Assembly: GCF_001456155.1 (NCBI RefSeq)
Contig: NZ_CP013293.1
Span: 310,001-374,000 of the forward strand
Direction of reading: 5' to 3'
Source: Chryseobacterium sp. IHB B 17019
Lineage (GTDB): Bacteria; Bacteroidota; Bacteroidia; Flavobacteriales; Weeksellaceae
DNA length: 64,000 bases
Shown: piece by piece, positions 26,295 to 35,062 of the stretch
Layout: each line of letters begins with the position of its first letter
How positions within the stretch are numbered: the stretch's first letter is position 1
Position numbers and translations under genes: made by a program
Notes under the pieces: generated by a model
The model's input: the letters and a program-made list of their open reading frames with translations, nothing else
Told to the model about the DNA's origin: nothing
Databases searched by the model: none

Positions 26295-26687
26295 TTAATT
26301 ATTATCCTCAAAGCATAAGTATCTGTCAAAAGGTTTTGCTAGTTCGGAATCTGGAACCCAAGGAAATGTACGATCATAACTTTTGCCCTCATAAGATTGT
26401 AAATGTTGAACAATGTCATTTCCAAATAAATAGTAAGCTTTTTGGGCGTATGGAGCGATATCGTCCCACTCCAAACACATTCTGGTTGCTCCCAAACTTT
26501 CTGGTCCGGTGGTTTTCCATAGTTCCTCAAAATCTTGCAAAAACTGATACCGTCTATCAAAAAGATCATCCTTTCTTTTCCTAATCTGTAGCTTGTAATT
26601 TTTTATTCCAATATAAATTCCTATAATGGCAACTGTAGGTGTTAGAAAGGCAGCGGATATAGTAATTATATTTTTTATGAGTTCCAT
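26295..26687 (-). CDS. Small membrane-anchored protein, unknown
   Basis: This 130-residue protein has one N-terminal membrane segment (IITISAAFLTPTVAIIGIYIG), a basic coiled stretch (YKLQIRKRKDDLFDRRYQFL) and an aromatic-rich cytoplasmic tail. It lies 45 bp upstream of the Gabija-like nuclease on the same strand, so it could share a transcript. Proteins of this layout are frequent and unassigned around bacterial defence genes. No enzymatic motif is visible. The ATG has no competing start. Confidence 0.6.
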   Translation of the reverse strand: MELIKNIITISAAFLTPTVAIIGIYIGIKNYKLQIRKRKDDLFDRRYQFLQDFEELWKTTGPESLGATRMCLEWDDIAPYAQKAYYLFGNDIVQHLQSYEGKSYDRTFPWVPDSELAKPFDRYLCFEDNN

Positions 26688-26726
26688 TTTTATTTAGAAT
26701 TTGTAGAGGTTAATTTTTCCTTTTTT

Positions 26727-26867
26727 TTAAAAAAAAGCGCCTAATATTTCGGCATCTTCCGATGAAATCTGTAGGTTTTTGCCTAAAAAAGATTTAGATG
26801 TCTTTATTAACATCAACAGGATGTCTTGGGTTATATGTTGTTGGTGTTGCGATAAAACAGAGGTCAC
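26727..26867 (-). pseudogene. C-terminal relic of an unknown protein
   Basis: A minus-strand frame with no good ATG reads SVLSQHQQHITQDILLMLIK then SKSFLGKNLQISSEDAEILG and stops at 26727. The composition looks coding (helical, then a short acidic tail), but the beginning is missing; the frame is closed upstream by a TGA. It is probably the tail of a gene lost by deletion. GTG at 26867 is a possible but weak start. The rest of 26868-27066 shows nothing. Confidence 0.3.
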
Positions 26868-27066
26868 AAGTTGAATTCATGTTTGGGAGAGTTGATTAGT
26901 TTCAGTAAATATATTAAAATTTATTTTCTTACAATTAGCGCTTCTGTCTTATAATCAGAAAATTATATTGTTAATTAAATGTAATGCAGTCATTCTACTA
27001 TTAACGCAAAAGCTATTTTGTTTTTAATATTTTAGCAGCTAATGCTTTGGCGCTTTCTCTAATCAC

Positions 27067-27342
27067 ATGACTCGTTTACTCGACAAAACACACACGATAT
27101 TGTTTGTACTGCTGTTCGCAGCTGATATTACTTTTTATTACTCTAAAGTAATTGATGCAAATGTATTTCTTGGCGCCTGGGTTTCGATAGGTACAATTTA
27201 TTACAGCAATTTAAAACTACGCATAGAGGATGATCTATTTTTCAAAGACCTATTCCGTTCATTCAACGAACGGTATGACAGAGAGATGAATGACCTCATT
27301 AACGAATTTAAGGGCTTTGCTGCAAATAATCCTCAGTATTAA
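27067..27342 (+). CDS. Small membrane protein, unknown
   Basis: This 91-residue protein has two hydrophobic stretches close together (HTILFVLLFAADITFYY and VFLGAWVSIGTIYYS), then a charged amphipathic helix (FFKDLFRSFNERYDREMNDL). A membrane-anchored protein with a cytoplasmic helix is the simplest reading. It is isolated between the Gabija-like unit and the broken putative Abi gene. I do not recognise it. The frame and composition look coding, but a single short ORF gives only moderate support. Confidence 0.5.
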   Translation: MTRLLDKTHTILFVLLFAADITFYYSKVIDANVFLGAWVSIGTIYYSNLKLRIEDDLFFKDLFRSFNERYDREMNDLINEFKGFAANNPQY

Positions 27343-27561
27343 TAGCACCGTGTTCTTTAATATACCAATAAGTATTTGGTAGATTCTCTATTGCTTCTAG
27401 CAAAGGTTGATTTAAATAGACTGCCAATATGAACGTAGCTACGAATATTTATCAGTTCAAATACGTTTTTGATTTGTTCAAGCATATTTGTAATGTTAGA
27501 AATGGTTTTTTATTAATGTGTTTAAACTTAGTCGATTGTATCACCCCACTCAAACATGGGA

Positions 27562-28016
27562 TCACTGCCCGAATTGTGCCTGAATGCTTTCAATCTGGGA
27601 ACGAAAATGTTTGCGGGGTGGTTCGACATGACGAACTCGGTCTACTGGAAGATTATGCAGCATGCGATATTTAGAAAGAAATAAATTAGATTCTTTTTCC
27701 CAATTTTCACCTATGCCGGATATATAATTGTGATAGAGTAAAATCTGCTCGTCGTTGGACATCTGCGCGCGCAGAATTTTTAAATATTCTCTTGACTGTT
27801 TATAGTCAAAAGACCTTGTTTTTCTTTTTTTACAACAAATTTTACTGCGCTGAACAAATGTCGATAGTAATGAGATAATCTCGATTCGTGTCCGGTAAAT
27901 GGAGCATACTTTATATGCAGGTCAATTTTTTTATTATCGATTTTAAAATCTTTTATTCCTCCAAATGTCTCTTTATGTTCTGCCCGGATGCTTTTTAATT
28001 TATCCCTACATTCCAA
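27562..28016 (-). pseudogene. Frameshifted putative phage abortive-infection protein (putAbiC-like)
   Basis: Two frames complement each other. The first (27780-28016, starting only with TTG) carries SRLSHYYRHLFSAVKFVV, typical of the central part of putative Abi proteins. The second (27562-27762 plus upstream codons) reads SREYLKILRAQMSNDEQILL then YHNYISGIG, the expected continuation. They are joined if one base is changed near the A-run around 27817-27840. The usual N-terminal membrane part is missing. The gene is therefore probably inactive by truncation and frameshift; a homopolymer sequencing error is an alternative for the shift only. Confidence 0.5.
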
Positions 28017-28193
28017 TATAAACTTCGGGTGTGGGAGATTTAGCGGAAAGCACGGCCGATAGGGATGCCATAAATAATAATCCTGCTTTCATTCCTTTGC
28101 TCTACATTGATTTATCTGTGAAAGTGTCATCAACAATCCAGCAGGTCCCGTTCCATAGTTAAATCCGGTAATTTTCCTTTTAATGTCCCTCAT
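28006..28193 (-). other. Two short overlapping frames upstream of the broken Abi gene
   Basis: ATG 28193 opens a 34-codon frame (MRDIKRKITGFNYGTG...) ending at TGA 28089, which overlaps by ATGA the start of a 28-codon frame at 28092 (MKAGLLFMASLSAVLS...) ending at 28006. The second frame in turn overlaps the TTG that opens the Abi fragment. They may be remains of the lost N-terminus, or a short coupled leader. I do not recognise either. The 28194-28441 stretch holds nothing more. Confidence 0.25.
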
Positions 28194-28441
28194 AGTGAAA
28201 GGCGATGGTACGGGTATAATAACTGTAACCAAAAATTCGTAACGGAATTTCACCTATGTATCACGTTTTTAGGCCTATATATGTAAAGAAAGACGACGCA
28301 ATTTATTATCGTCTTTAAAAAAGCATATATTTAAAAGTAATAAGTTTTACCTTATATCTAAATTGATTACAATTTAAAATTCAGTTTAATTTAATATTTG
28401 TTATTCAAATCCGCTTACTTTCTACGCATTACTATAAAAAG

Positions 28442-29683
28442 ATGAAATTGCAATTAGGAGTTAATTTTTTTAAAACATCCTATACTTTTTTCTTAGAAAG
28501 TATTGTATTGTTTATTGGATTGATCATATCTATTTACTTCGAAAGTAGGGCCTTTTCAATCGGATTTATTACAGCTATTGTGACAATATTCATTTTGCTC
28601 AGGAAAATTAGATTTACAGCTGGGATTTATTTGTTGATTTTTTCCTTCTTTTTTCTCTTGACACTTTATACAGTTTTTTATGTAAAAACAGGTTCGTCCT
28701 TTGGTAGGATATTTATTTACAAAATCTCATTCAATATTTTTAAGGATAATTGGCTTTTAGGTGTAGGTTTTGGAAAATTTAAAACAACCTATATGTACTA
28801 CCAGGCAAATTATTTTAAACAGGGCAATTACAACACCAGTGAATTTTTGCTTGCGGATAATACATATTTTGCCTTCAATGATTATTTCCAATTTATTATT
28901 GAGACAGGTTTAGTGGGTATTTCTTTTATCATACTCATGATGATTGGCTTAATTAAATTCATTAAAACTCTTACAGCCTGCTATGATTCACCAATAGTAT
29001 TAACTGCAGTGGGGGTCATAATTGCCATTTCTGTTGCTGCTTTTTTTACTTATGTATTTAATAAACTATTTTTTCAGGTTGTTTATGTTGTTTGTTTTAG
29101 TGTTTGCTTTTTGTTTGCATATGATAAGAGGCAAAGAGGGCTTACAATTATACCCATTGGGTCAGTCTTTTTATTTCTGGTAATAGGGGCTTCCTACAAT
29201 TTTAATTCAAAGAATCTTTTTGCTTCGCAGAAACTGAAGCATGTTAGACAATTAGCACAAGCTGGTTATAAAACGGAAGCAAATAAAATTTTAAATGATA
29301 TCGCAGGAGAAATCAGTCATGATGCGGAATATCTCGAATTGAGTTCATATATGAAAGTAAGCGGCATGGATTTGACCAATGCTGAAAAGGCAACCCTTAA
29401 GTTAATTGATATACGACCGAGCAGTACAGCATTTTTAAGGTTAGGAAATATTTATGAAATCAATCATAGGTTTAAAGAGGCAGAGTTTGCGTATAAACTG
29501 GCTATTGATATGGTGCCAAACAGAGTAATGAGCCGATATAAGCTGTATCAATTTTATGCGTCGACAAAGCAGGTTAAAAATGCAAATAAAACCGCTGTTC
29601 AAATATTAAATATGCCAATAAAAGTTCCATCATTGCTGATCGACCAAATTAAAAATGAATTAACTAAGGATATAAATTTATAA
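28442..29683 (+). CDS. O-antigen ligase/Wzy-like membrane protein with C-terminal TPR region
   Basis: This 413-residue protein has about seven membrane segments in its first 260 residues. The pattern SSFGRIFIYKISFNIFKDNW followed by LLGVGFGKF is the arginine-plus-GxGxGxF region of the Wzy_C/O-antigen ligase family, and YFQFIIETGLVGI follows. The last 150 residues are TPR-like (LRLGNIYEINHRFKEAEFAY). It is shorter than most O-antigen ligases and may lack N-terminal helices. It leads a three-gene unit with a surface lipoprotein and a secreted protein. Whether it joins sugars or handles another polymer is unknown; no glycosyltransferases are nearby. Confidence 0.7.
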   Translation: MKLQLGVNFFKTSYTFFLESIVLFIGLIISIYFESRAFSIGFITAIVTIFILLRKIRFTAGIYLLIFSFFFLLTLYTVFYVKTGSSFGRIFIYKISFNIFKDNWLLGVGFGKFKTTYMYYQANYFKQGNYNTSEFLLADNTYFAFNDYFQFIIETGLVGISFIILMMIGLIKFIKTLTACYDSPIVLTAVGVIIAISVAAFFTYVFNKLFFQVVYVVCFSVCFLFAYDKRQRGLTIIPIGSVFLFLVIGASYNFNSKNLFASQKLKHVRQLAQAGYKTEANKILNDIAGEISHDAEYLELSSYMKVSGMDLTNAEKATLKLIDIRPSSTAFLRLGNIYEINHRFKEAEFAYKLAIDMVPNRVMSRYKLYQFYASTKQVKNANKTAVQILNMPIKVPSLLIDQIKNELTKDINL

Positions 29684-29709
29684 CCAATTTTCAATCTAAA
29701 TTAACAACT

Positions 29710-31296
29710 ATGCGAAAAAAAACACTTCTCAGCATTGCATCAATCTGCATTATTATAATTTTTTCCTGTCGAAAAGATATAATGCAAGATATTAATGATG
29801 AACAAACTAAACCCTTTTTGACAGAGGCGAAAAATTATTACTATCAAGAGATTAAAAAATATGGGATTACTTCTGTAAAAAAAATGGCATTAAATGGAGC
29901 TACCCGTGCATCCGGTGTCAATACAACTATCACACCTCTATGGTATAAAAATTATACTTCCCAAACTGGAACTAATAGTTTTGTCGAAGTACCAATTGCA
30001 GTAGGTATAAAGCAGATTTCTTTATATAACTTTGATAAAAGTATACCGGATAAAAAACAAGATCTGATTAGGGCCAATTCATCATTACAACGGCTGTTGA
30101 TCTACAAGACCAAGACAGGTAAATTACATCAGGCCAGGTTAACATACCTACCCGATTATGATTATTTAGAAAAAAACCATTTTGATGCCAGTGCCACCCA
30201 AATTACGAAGATGGACAATTATAGCGGTTATCTGGAATTTAGCCCGATAAATGGAGGAGGTAAATGGTTTTTACTGCAATTTAGAAACGGCAAAATGATA
30301 AAAAAGAGATACGCGCGGAAGGAAAATAAATCTAGCACCTCGAACATAAAGTCCAATGCACAATTAAGTCGTACAACAGGGCGGATTAGTTTAAGTATAA
30401 AAGACAAACTAGTTTCCGGAGGGTATTATGACTACCAGTGTACTGATGTTATGGGACAAGTTTGTGCAGGTGGCGGCGATCCGTATGTTGAGGAATGCGG
30501 AGAATGGGAAAAAGTAGGAGAAGATTGCCAAGACGTTTGGGTTGAAGTACCAGACCCTGAAAATCCTGATGATCCAGATAATGGAGATCCGTGCTTAGAC
30601 CCTAGCAATTTCTGGATGTGCAATCCAGATAACCCAGATGATCCAGGTACAGAAGAGCCACCCACAAGCGATGAAGATCCTTGTGATAGGGCAGACGCAT
30701 TAGAAAATCATGAGAATTTTAAGATTATGTTAAACGTATTAAAAAACCCCATAATTTTAAATGATAATAGAGAGCATGGGTTCATCTATAAATTTGGCAG
30801 CAACGGCGCATTCAGTCAGTATCCAATCAGTGGGCAGCCCGATCTTGCAGGTATTGACTTCACTTTACCGAATGGTACAGTAGATGGTATAGCACATACT
30901 CATTATGACGATTTGTTATCTGTTTTTTCTCCTGATGACTTAATGGCTATGACTAAAGCCTATGCTGAGGGGAAAATGTCGGACGTTAATACTTTTACTA
31001 TGACACTGGTAACAGCTGATGGAACACAATATATGCTCATGGTTGATGACGTGACTAAATTTTCTGCCTTTGCAACAAGTTTAAATAACTCTAATCTGGA
31101 TAATTTTTCTCTCATTTATGGTGGCATTTACCATATAAGTCCTGATAACACAAATGATCAAAATGAAAAATCTTTTTTAAATTATATAAAGGCAACAAAC
31201 AGTGGTTTAAAGTTATTTAAAGGAAATAGTGATTTTAGTAGCTGGACACCTAAAAAGGTAGAAGATGATAATGTTGTAAATGATCCCTGTAATTAA
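29710..31296 (+). CDS. Surface lipoprotein with acidic Pro/Asp linker and JAMM-like C-terminal domain
   Basis: This 528-residue protein has a lipobox IIIIFSCRKD (Cys20). Residues about 50-260 form an uncharacterised domain. Residues about 265-330 are a Cys-containing linker rich in Pro and Asp (PENPDDPDNGDP, PDNPDDPGTEEPP). The C-terminal domain carries a JAMM/Mov34-like set: Glu355, His396 and His398 in GIAHTHYDD, then Ser407 and Asp410 in FSPDDL. The spacing is HxHx8SxxD, one residue longer than the textbook JAMM motif. It could be a zinc isopeptidase-like enzyme on the cell surface. It lies 26 bp after the O-antigen-ligase-like gene. Confidence 0.7.
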   Translation: MRKKTLLSIASICIIIIFSCRKDIMQDINDEQTKPFLTEAKNYYYQEIKKYGITSVKKMALNGATRASGVNTTITPLWYKNYTSQTGTNSFVEVPIAVGIKQISLYNFDKSIPDKKQDLIRANSSLQRLLIYKTKTGKLHQARLTYLPDYDYLEKNHFDASATQITKMDNYSGYLEFSPINGGGKWFLLQFRNGKMIKKRYARKENKSSTSNIKSNAQLSRTTGRISLSIKDKLVSGGYYDYQCTDVMGQVCAGGGDPYVEECGEWEKVGEDCQDVWVEVPDPENPDDPDNGDPCLDPSNFWMCNPDNPDDPGTEEPPTSDEDPCDRADALENHENFKIMLNVLKNPIILNDNREHGFIYKFGSNGAFSQYPISGQPDLAGIDFTLPNGTVDGIAHTHYDDLLSVFSPDDLMAMTKAYAEGKMSDVNTFTMTLVTADGTQYMLMVDDVTKFSAFATSLNNSNLDNFSLIYGGIYHISPDNTNDQNEKSFLNYIKATNSGLKLFKGNSDFSSWTPKKVEDDNVVNDPCN

Positions 31297-31336
31297 ATTT
31301 AATAATATGAAAAATTCAATAAGAATAAACAGATCA

Positions 31337-31855
31337 ATGAAGAAAATTGTATTTATTGCCTTAGCAGTATTTTATATACCGGTTACATTCGCCCAGGATT
31401 TGCCGAAGAAAGGTTCTAATTTAACCAACCCAAATTTAAATAAATTTAGGGGTAACTGGATTTCGATCAATGGTATAGATACTATTAGAATGAAATTGAA
31501 AATTGAAAATATTTCGATTAAAGATGGGCTTGAGATACGTGCCGATGTTGTTTTGGGTTACATTTCATACAAACATGGTAACCAGCTAATTGTAGACAAC
31601 ATTAAAAACTCCACATCCAGTTATAAAGATAATAAGCATTCAATAATAGCGGGTTTAGACCAAAAAAGGGATACTATAAGTGGTAATTTGGTAGATGAAC
31701 CAAAAAGTAAATTTTTTGATGTTAAAATCATTAAAAAAGACAGTAAAACAATTGAACTTGTCTTAGGCCGTGGCAAGGTATTAAAAGTTGGAACTACACC
31801 AAAAAACGGAAGAACACTTCCAGCAATTATGATTTTCAGGAAGGAAAAAGAATAG
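31337..31855 (+). CDS. Secreted protein, DUF6705-like
   Basis: I place the start at ATG 31337 so that the protein begins with a signal peptide (MKKIVFIALAVFYIPVTFAQ); upstream in-frame starts at 31307 and 31280 add a hydrophilic leader. The mature 150-residue part has LNKFRGNWISINGIDTIRMK, the pattern I recall for DUF6705, a family of small secreted Flavobacteriia proteins. It is beta-rich with no catalytic motif. It is the third gene of the unit starting at 28442, 40 bp after the lipoprotein gene, and may be its partner or substrate. Confidence 0.65.
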   Translation: MKKIVFIALAVFYIPVTFAQDLPKKGSNLTNPNLNKFRGNWISINGIDTIRMKLKIENISIKDGLEIRADVVLGYISYKHGNQLIVDNIKNSTSSYKDNKHSIIAGLDQKRDTISGNLVDEPKSKFFDVKIIKKDSKTIELVLGRGKVLKVGTTPKNGRTLPAIMIFRKEKE

Positions 31856-32050
31856 CTTGTTAAGGTTATCAGAATGAATTACGGGTAACTTATTTTATTT
31901 CATACAAAATGATACGAAATCTGCTATTGAAATAAATCAGAATCATTTTGGTAGTGCAACCATTAAGAACAGGGTTAAGCAAGGTTGGCGATAACTCTAG
32001 CCCTTCAACTTAGTTTTATAACTAATCTCCCTCAAGTTTATTAATTTCCC

Positions 32051-32082
32051 ATATGGGCATAGAGATATGCCCATATTTTTTT
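32051..32082 (+). terminator. Strong terminator after the three-gene envelope unit
   Basis: ATATGGGCAT (32051-32060) pairs with ATGCCCATAT (32067-32076) around 6 nt and is followed by seven T. It could serve the rightward unit ending at 31855; nothing coding lies in between. A weaker role for the leftward gene at 32178 is possible. Confidence 0.75.
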
Positions 32083-32177
32083 GCAGGTAACCGGCTTTGC
32101 TTTCTCTGCCCAGATTTCGACAACCGTAAATTATAGGTTGTTTTCCAGATGCTTTGCATGGCTTAAACTAGTGCAAT

Positions 32178-32921
32178 TCAAACAACTTTTGTATCAGTTT
32201 TTTGTGTTATGGTGTCCATTTGAAATAGTCGTCTAATTGAAGTCAAATGCCCAAATAGAATCACCGGAACGATAAAAGTTGGCAACCAACTAAAGGGAAA
32301 ATGCAATATGGCTATATTTGGCTGGTCGAAACCAAATGTTTGTACTGGTGATGGTGCGGATAAAAAAGCAGTTATAACAATATTTAGCAAAAGTCCTAGG
32401 CAAATAAAATTCCAGATCAATATTATTTTTTTGCTAATTTTTCTTTTAGTTAGCCCGAGATATGCAACTATTGGTGCCGTTATCCCGGCAATAATGTCGA
32501 AGTTTCGTCCGTCGAAGGTCATCAGTTCAGGGATTGCTTTGTTTAGGAAAAGACAAAAGAGCACAAGCTCCAGAGGTACTCTTACTATATTTAGATAGGT
32601 TAAATATATCAAAGGCAAGCTATCTATAAATCGCCGTCCTTTTTGTGTTGAAAACAAACCTGTTATTGTAAGTATTGCAGGTAAAATCCCAAATAATAGG
32701 ATAGTGGGTGGAAAGAAATCTATATTGGCAGTATAAAGATTCTGACACGTTAAAACTGCTTGAACAATAAGCCACAATGTTAAGCCTGTCAAAATTCTAC
32801 TTGCATGTCGTTGTACATTTTGTGAATTTGAATTTTTAATAGCCCAGTAGAATAATATAAGTGTTAAGACTGTTGTCAGTCCGAAAATAAGCGGGATATA
32901 TAAAGGCAGGCTCTCTAACAT
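32178..32921 (-). CDS. Polytopic membrane protein, unknown
   Basis: This 247-residue protein has about seven hydrophobic segments (for example LIFGLTTVLTLILFYWAI and ILPAILTITGLF) and short loops; the tail is charged (DTITQKTDTKVV). The layout is that of a seven-helix inner-membrane protein with no recognised transporter or kinase motif. It is transcribed alone, away from the SDR gene. Similar proteins of unknown role exist in Sphingobacteriia, as I recall. An ATG start after a plausible leader supports the boundaries. Confidence 0.65.
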   Translation of the reverse strand: MLESLPLYIPLIFGLTTVLTLILFYWAIKNSNSQNVQRHASRILTGLTLWLIVQAVLTCQNLYTANIDFFPPTILLFGILPAILTITGLFSTQKGRRFIDSLPLIYLTYLNIVRVPLELVLFCLFLNKAIPELMTFDGRNFDIIAGITAPIVAYLGLTKRKISKKIILIWNFICLGLLLNIVITAFLSAPSPVQTFGFDQPNIAILHFPFSWLPTFIVPVILFGHLTSIRRLFQMDTITQKTDTKVV

Positions 32922-33248
32922 TTTGATTATAAAATTGCAAGTTATAAAGATTCTTCATTAGTCAGCTTTTCATAAGACAAGAAACCTGCATAAACAAATT
33001 ACAGCTTTCTCCGGGGCAAGTGTACTTTTTGTTCAGGGGAAGATTTCTAGGTGGGAGGTAAAACAGGGAACCGTGGTAACCACTAAAAGTGGGGAAGAAG
33101 CGGGTTTATCGGAATACACAGGAGACCACTTGCCGATTATAAAACCGACAAAATATTCCTTTTTACTACAACTTCGCGACTTTTGGATACATCTGCTCAG
33201 AGGCATTGCCCGAACTTTGTATCAACAATCAACAATAGTAAGAATAAT

Positions 33249-34031
33249 ATGGATTTAATGAACAGCACCATCCTGATCACAGGAGGAACCAGCGGTATAG
33301 GGCTGGAACTTGTAAGGCAACTTACCGAGCAGGGATCAACGATCATCGTGACAGGCCGCAAACAAGAGGCCTTAAATGATGCCAAAAGGCGCTTCCCAAG
33401 AATACACGTCTTTCGGAGCGATGTAAGTGATCCGCAAGATATTGAGCACCTGTATAAAGAGGTGACACAACAATTCCCTGATCTGAATATGATTATCAAC
33501 AATGTAGGTGAAATGCGTTTGCTTGACCTTCAGGACGCCAGCAAGGACCTGGAAAACATAGCCCGTGAGATTAATATTAATCTTACGGGAACAATCCGGA
33601 TGGTTCATCAGTTTTTACCGCACCTGATCAAAAAGCGTTCGGCGGCAATTGTAAACGTTTCCTCTGCCATTGCTTTCATGCCTTACTCCACCGCTCCGGT
33701 TTATAGTGCTTCAAAAGCAGGAGTTCATGCTTATTCCCAGGCCCTGCGTTTGCAACTGGACAAAACCAGTGTCAAAGTGTTAGAACTGGTTCCTCCGGGA
33801 GTGAATACCAATCTTCAGAATGATTGGGTGCTGCCACCGAATCCAAGCCAAATGATGGATGTGGATAAACTGGTTGGTGTAGCCATCAAGGGCCTTCTGA
33901 ACGACACGCCCGAGATCAAGCCATTCCTGGTGAAGGTAATAAAATTTTTAAGCAGGCTGATGCCTAACCAATTGATGAAACTAGGACACAGGGAATTCGA
34001 AAAATTTAAAAAATTAAATAATCAACAATAA
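33249..34031 (+). CDS. Short-chain dehydrogenase/reductase
   Basis: I start at ATG 33249 (MDLMNSTILITGG); 22 upstream codons are open but lack family resemblance. The 260-residue protein has the Rossmann TGGTSGIG motif, NNVG after the fourth strand, a catalytic Ser in VNVSSAIAF, and Tyr/Lys in YSASKAG. It resembles the DltE-like group of classical SDRs, which use NAD(P)H on unknown small substrates. It is followed within 10 bp by a DUF2147 gene, suggesting one operon through 35054. The specific substrate cannot be read from the sequence. Confidence 0.9.
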   Translation: MDLMNSTILITGGTSGIGLELVRQLTEQGSTIIVTGRKQEALNDAKRRFPRIHVFRSDVSDPQDIEHLYKEVTQQFPDLNMIINNVGEMRLLDLQDASKDLENIAREININLTGTIRMVHQFLPHLIKKRSAAIVNVSSAIAFMPYSTAPVYSASKAGVHAYSQALRLQLDKTSVKVLELVPPGVNTNLQNDWVLPPNPSQMMDVDKLVGVAIKGLLNDTPEIKPFLVKVIKFLSRLMPNQLMKLGHREFEKFKKLNNQQ

Positions 34032-34041
34032 ACAATCAGAT

Positions 34042-34476
34042 ATGAAAAAATCAATTTTAGCAGTGTTTGCGCTGCTGTTTTCTATGGTATCGTTCGCGCA
34101 GAAACCCTCTAAGGACCAGATTACAGGTGTTTGGAAATGTGATGATTACAAGATCGAGGTGTTCAGGGCAGGCAACACGTACTCGGCCAAGCTCTTATGG
34201 TCGAAAGATATGTTCGAAGCTGATGGAAAAACATCTAAGAAGGATGTTAAAAACCCCAATGAAAAACTCCGGAACAGGTCTGTGCAGGGCCTTACCCATA
34301 TCACCGATCTTGTCTACAAGGACGGCGAATACGTGGACGGTAAGTTGTATAGTGTACAGGATGGAAATACCTATAGCCTGAAAGGGAAACTGACGGGTCC
34401 CAATGACCTTGAAACCCGGGGCTACAAAGGTATACCACTGGTTGGGAAATCATTTAAATGGAAAAGAGTTCAGTAA
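34042..34476 (+). CDS. DUF2147 family secreted protein
   Basis: This 144-residue protein has a signal peptide (MKKSILAVFALLFSMVSFAQ) and the DUF2147 pattern: ITGVWKCDDYKIEVFR, then a Lys-rich middle and GLTHITDLVYKDGEYVDGKL with a C-terminal LETRGYKGIPLVGKSFKWKR. Members are small periplasmic beta-barrel-like (lipocalin-like) proteins of unknown ligand. It follows the SDR gene by 10 bp, so it is likely co-transcribed. Full length for the family. Confidence 0.85.
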   Translation: MKKSILAVFALLFSMVSFAQKPSKDQITGVWKCDDYKIEVFRAGNTYSAKLLWSKDMFEADGKTSKKDVKNPNEKLRNRSVQGLTHITDLVYKDGEYVDGKLYSVQDGNTYSLKGKLTGPNDLETRGYKGIPLVGKSFKWKRVQ

Positions 34477-34496
34477 TTATTATAAAATTAATTCTC

Positions 34497-34694
34497 ATGA
34501 AAGATAATAAAGATCAACTGTCGGGGTTTTGGTTCGTTGTGTCCAATGCCCTTCCCCCTGTAGGCTTCTTCCTTTACTTTAGGCACAGGAAGGCATATCC
34601 AAATAAGGCCGATAGGGCGTTAAGAAGCGCAATAATCGGCGTGCCGATCGCTATACTTGCAGCTTGTATCATGAACACTTTTGTCCTTAATTAA
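34497..34694 (+). CDS. Small two-helix membrane protein
   Basis: The start at ATG 34497 (MKDNKDQLSGFW) gives 65 residues; the longer frame from 34458 would overlap the DUF2147 gene. It has two hydrophobic segments (WFVVSNALPPVGFFLYF and SAIIGVPIAILAACIMNTF) split by a basic loop (RHRKAYPNK). It is squeezed between DUF2147 and the next membrane protein gene, 3 bp away, so it fits the operon. Function unknown; it could be a subunit or a stray membrane peptide. Confidence 0.6.
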   Translation: MKDNKDQLSGFWFVVSNALPPVGFFLYFRHRKAYPNKADRALRSAIIGVPIAILAACIMNTFVLN

Positions 34695-34697
34695 ATT

Positions 34698-35054
34698 ATG
34701 GCAAGAAACATTATTTCGGCAGTACTGCTGCTCATCTCGGTAACGCTCAGTTTTAAACATGCCTGGGATACCTTGTACTACAAAAGTAATCCGGAGTCGC
34801 TAAAGATGATGGAAAGTTTAGGGATCAGTGAAACGTTCATTCCGTACCTGGCTGTGGTAGCCATAGCGGTTGGCATATTTTTGCTCATTCCCAGCACCTT
34901 TTTCCTGGGCAATATGTTAAATGCGGTCCTGATCGTAATGATCATGGGGCTGGCACTGCGGGCCGGAAACTACCGCATCGCATTGATAGAGATTCCTTTT
35001 TTAGTGATGCCACTGGTGATGATATGGCTGAAATATCCGTTCAAATTTAAGTAA
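34698..35054 (+). CDS. DoxX-like four-helix membrane protein
   Basis: This 118-residue protein has four membrane segments (IISAVLLLISVTLSF, FIPYLAVVAIAVGIFLLIP, MLNAVLIVMIMGLAL and IEIPFLVMPLVMIWL), the size and topology of DoxX-like proteins. It follows the 65-aa gene by 3 bp and is followed by an AraC regulator 8 bp later, so the run 33249-35971 is probably one operon. The physiological role of this family is unclear; some members take part in redox or quinone chemistry. Confidence 0.65.
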   Translation: MARNIISAVLLLISVTLSFKHAWDTLYYKSNPESLKMMESLGISETFIPYLAVVAIAVGIFLLIPSTFFLGNMLNAVLIVMIMGLALRAGNYRIALIEIPFLVMPLVMIWLKYPFKFK

Positions 35055-35062
35055 CTTGCAGT

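Noticed and set aside
30540-30670. Repetitive Pro/Asp coding stretch as a possible DNA repeat or phase-variable tract
   Set aside because: The repeats are imperfect at the DNA level and are explained as a flexible protein linker.
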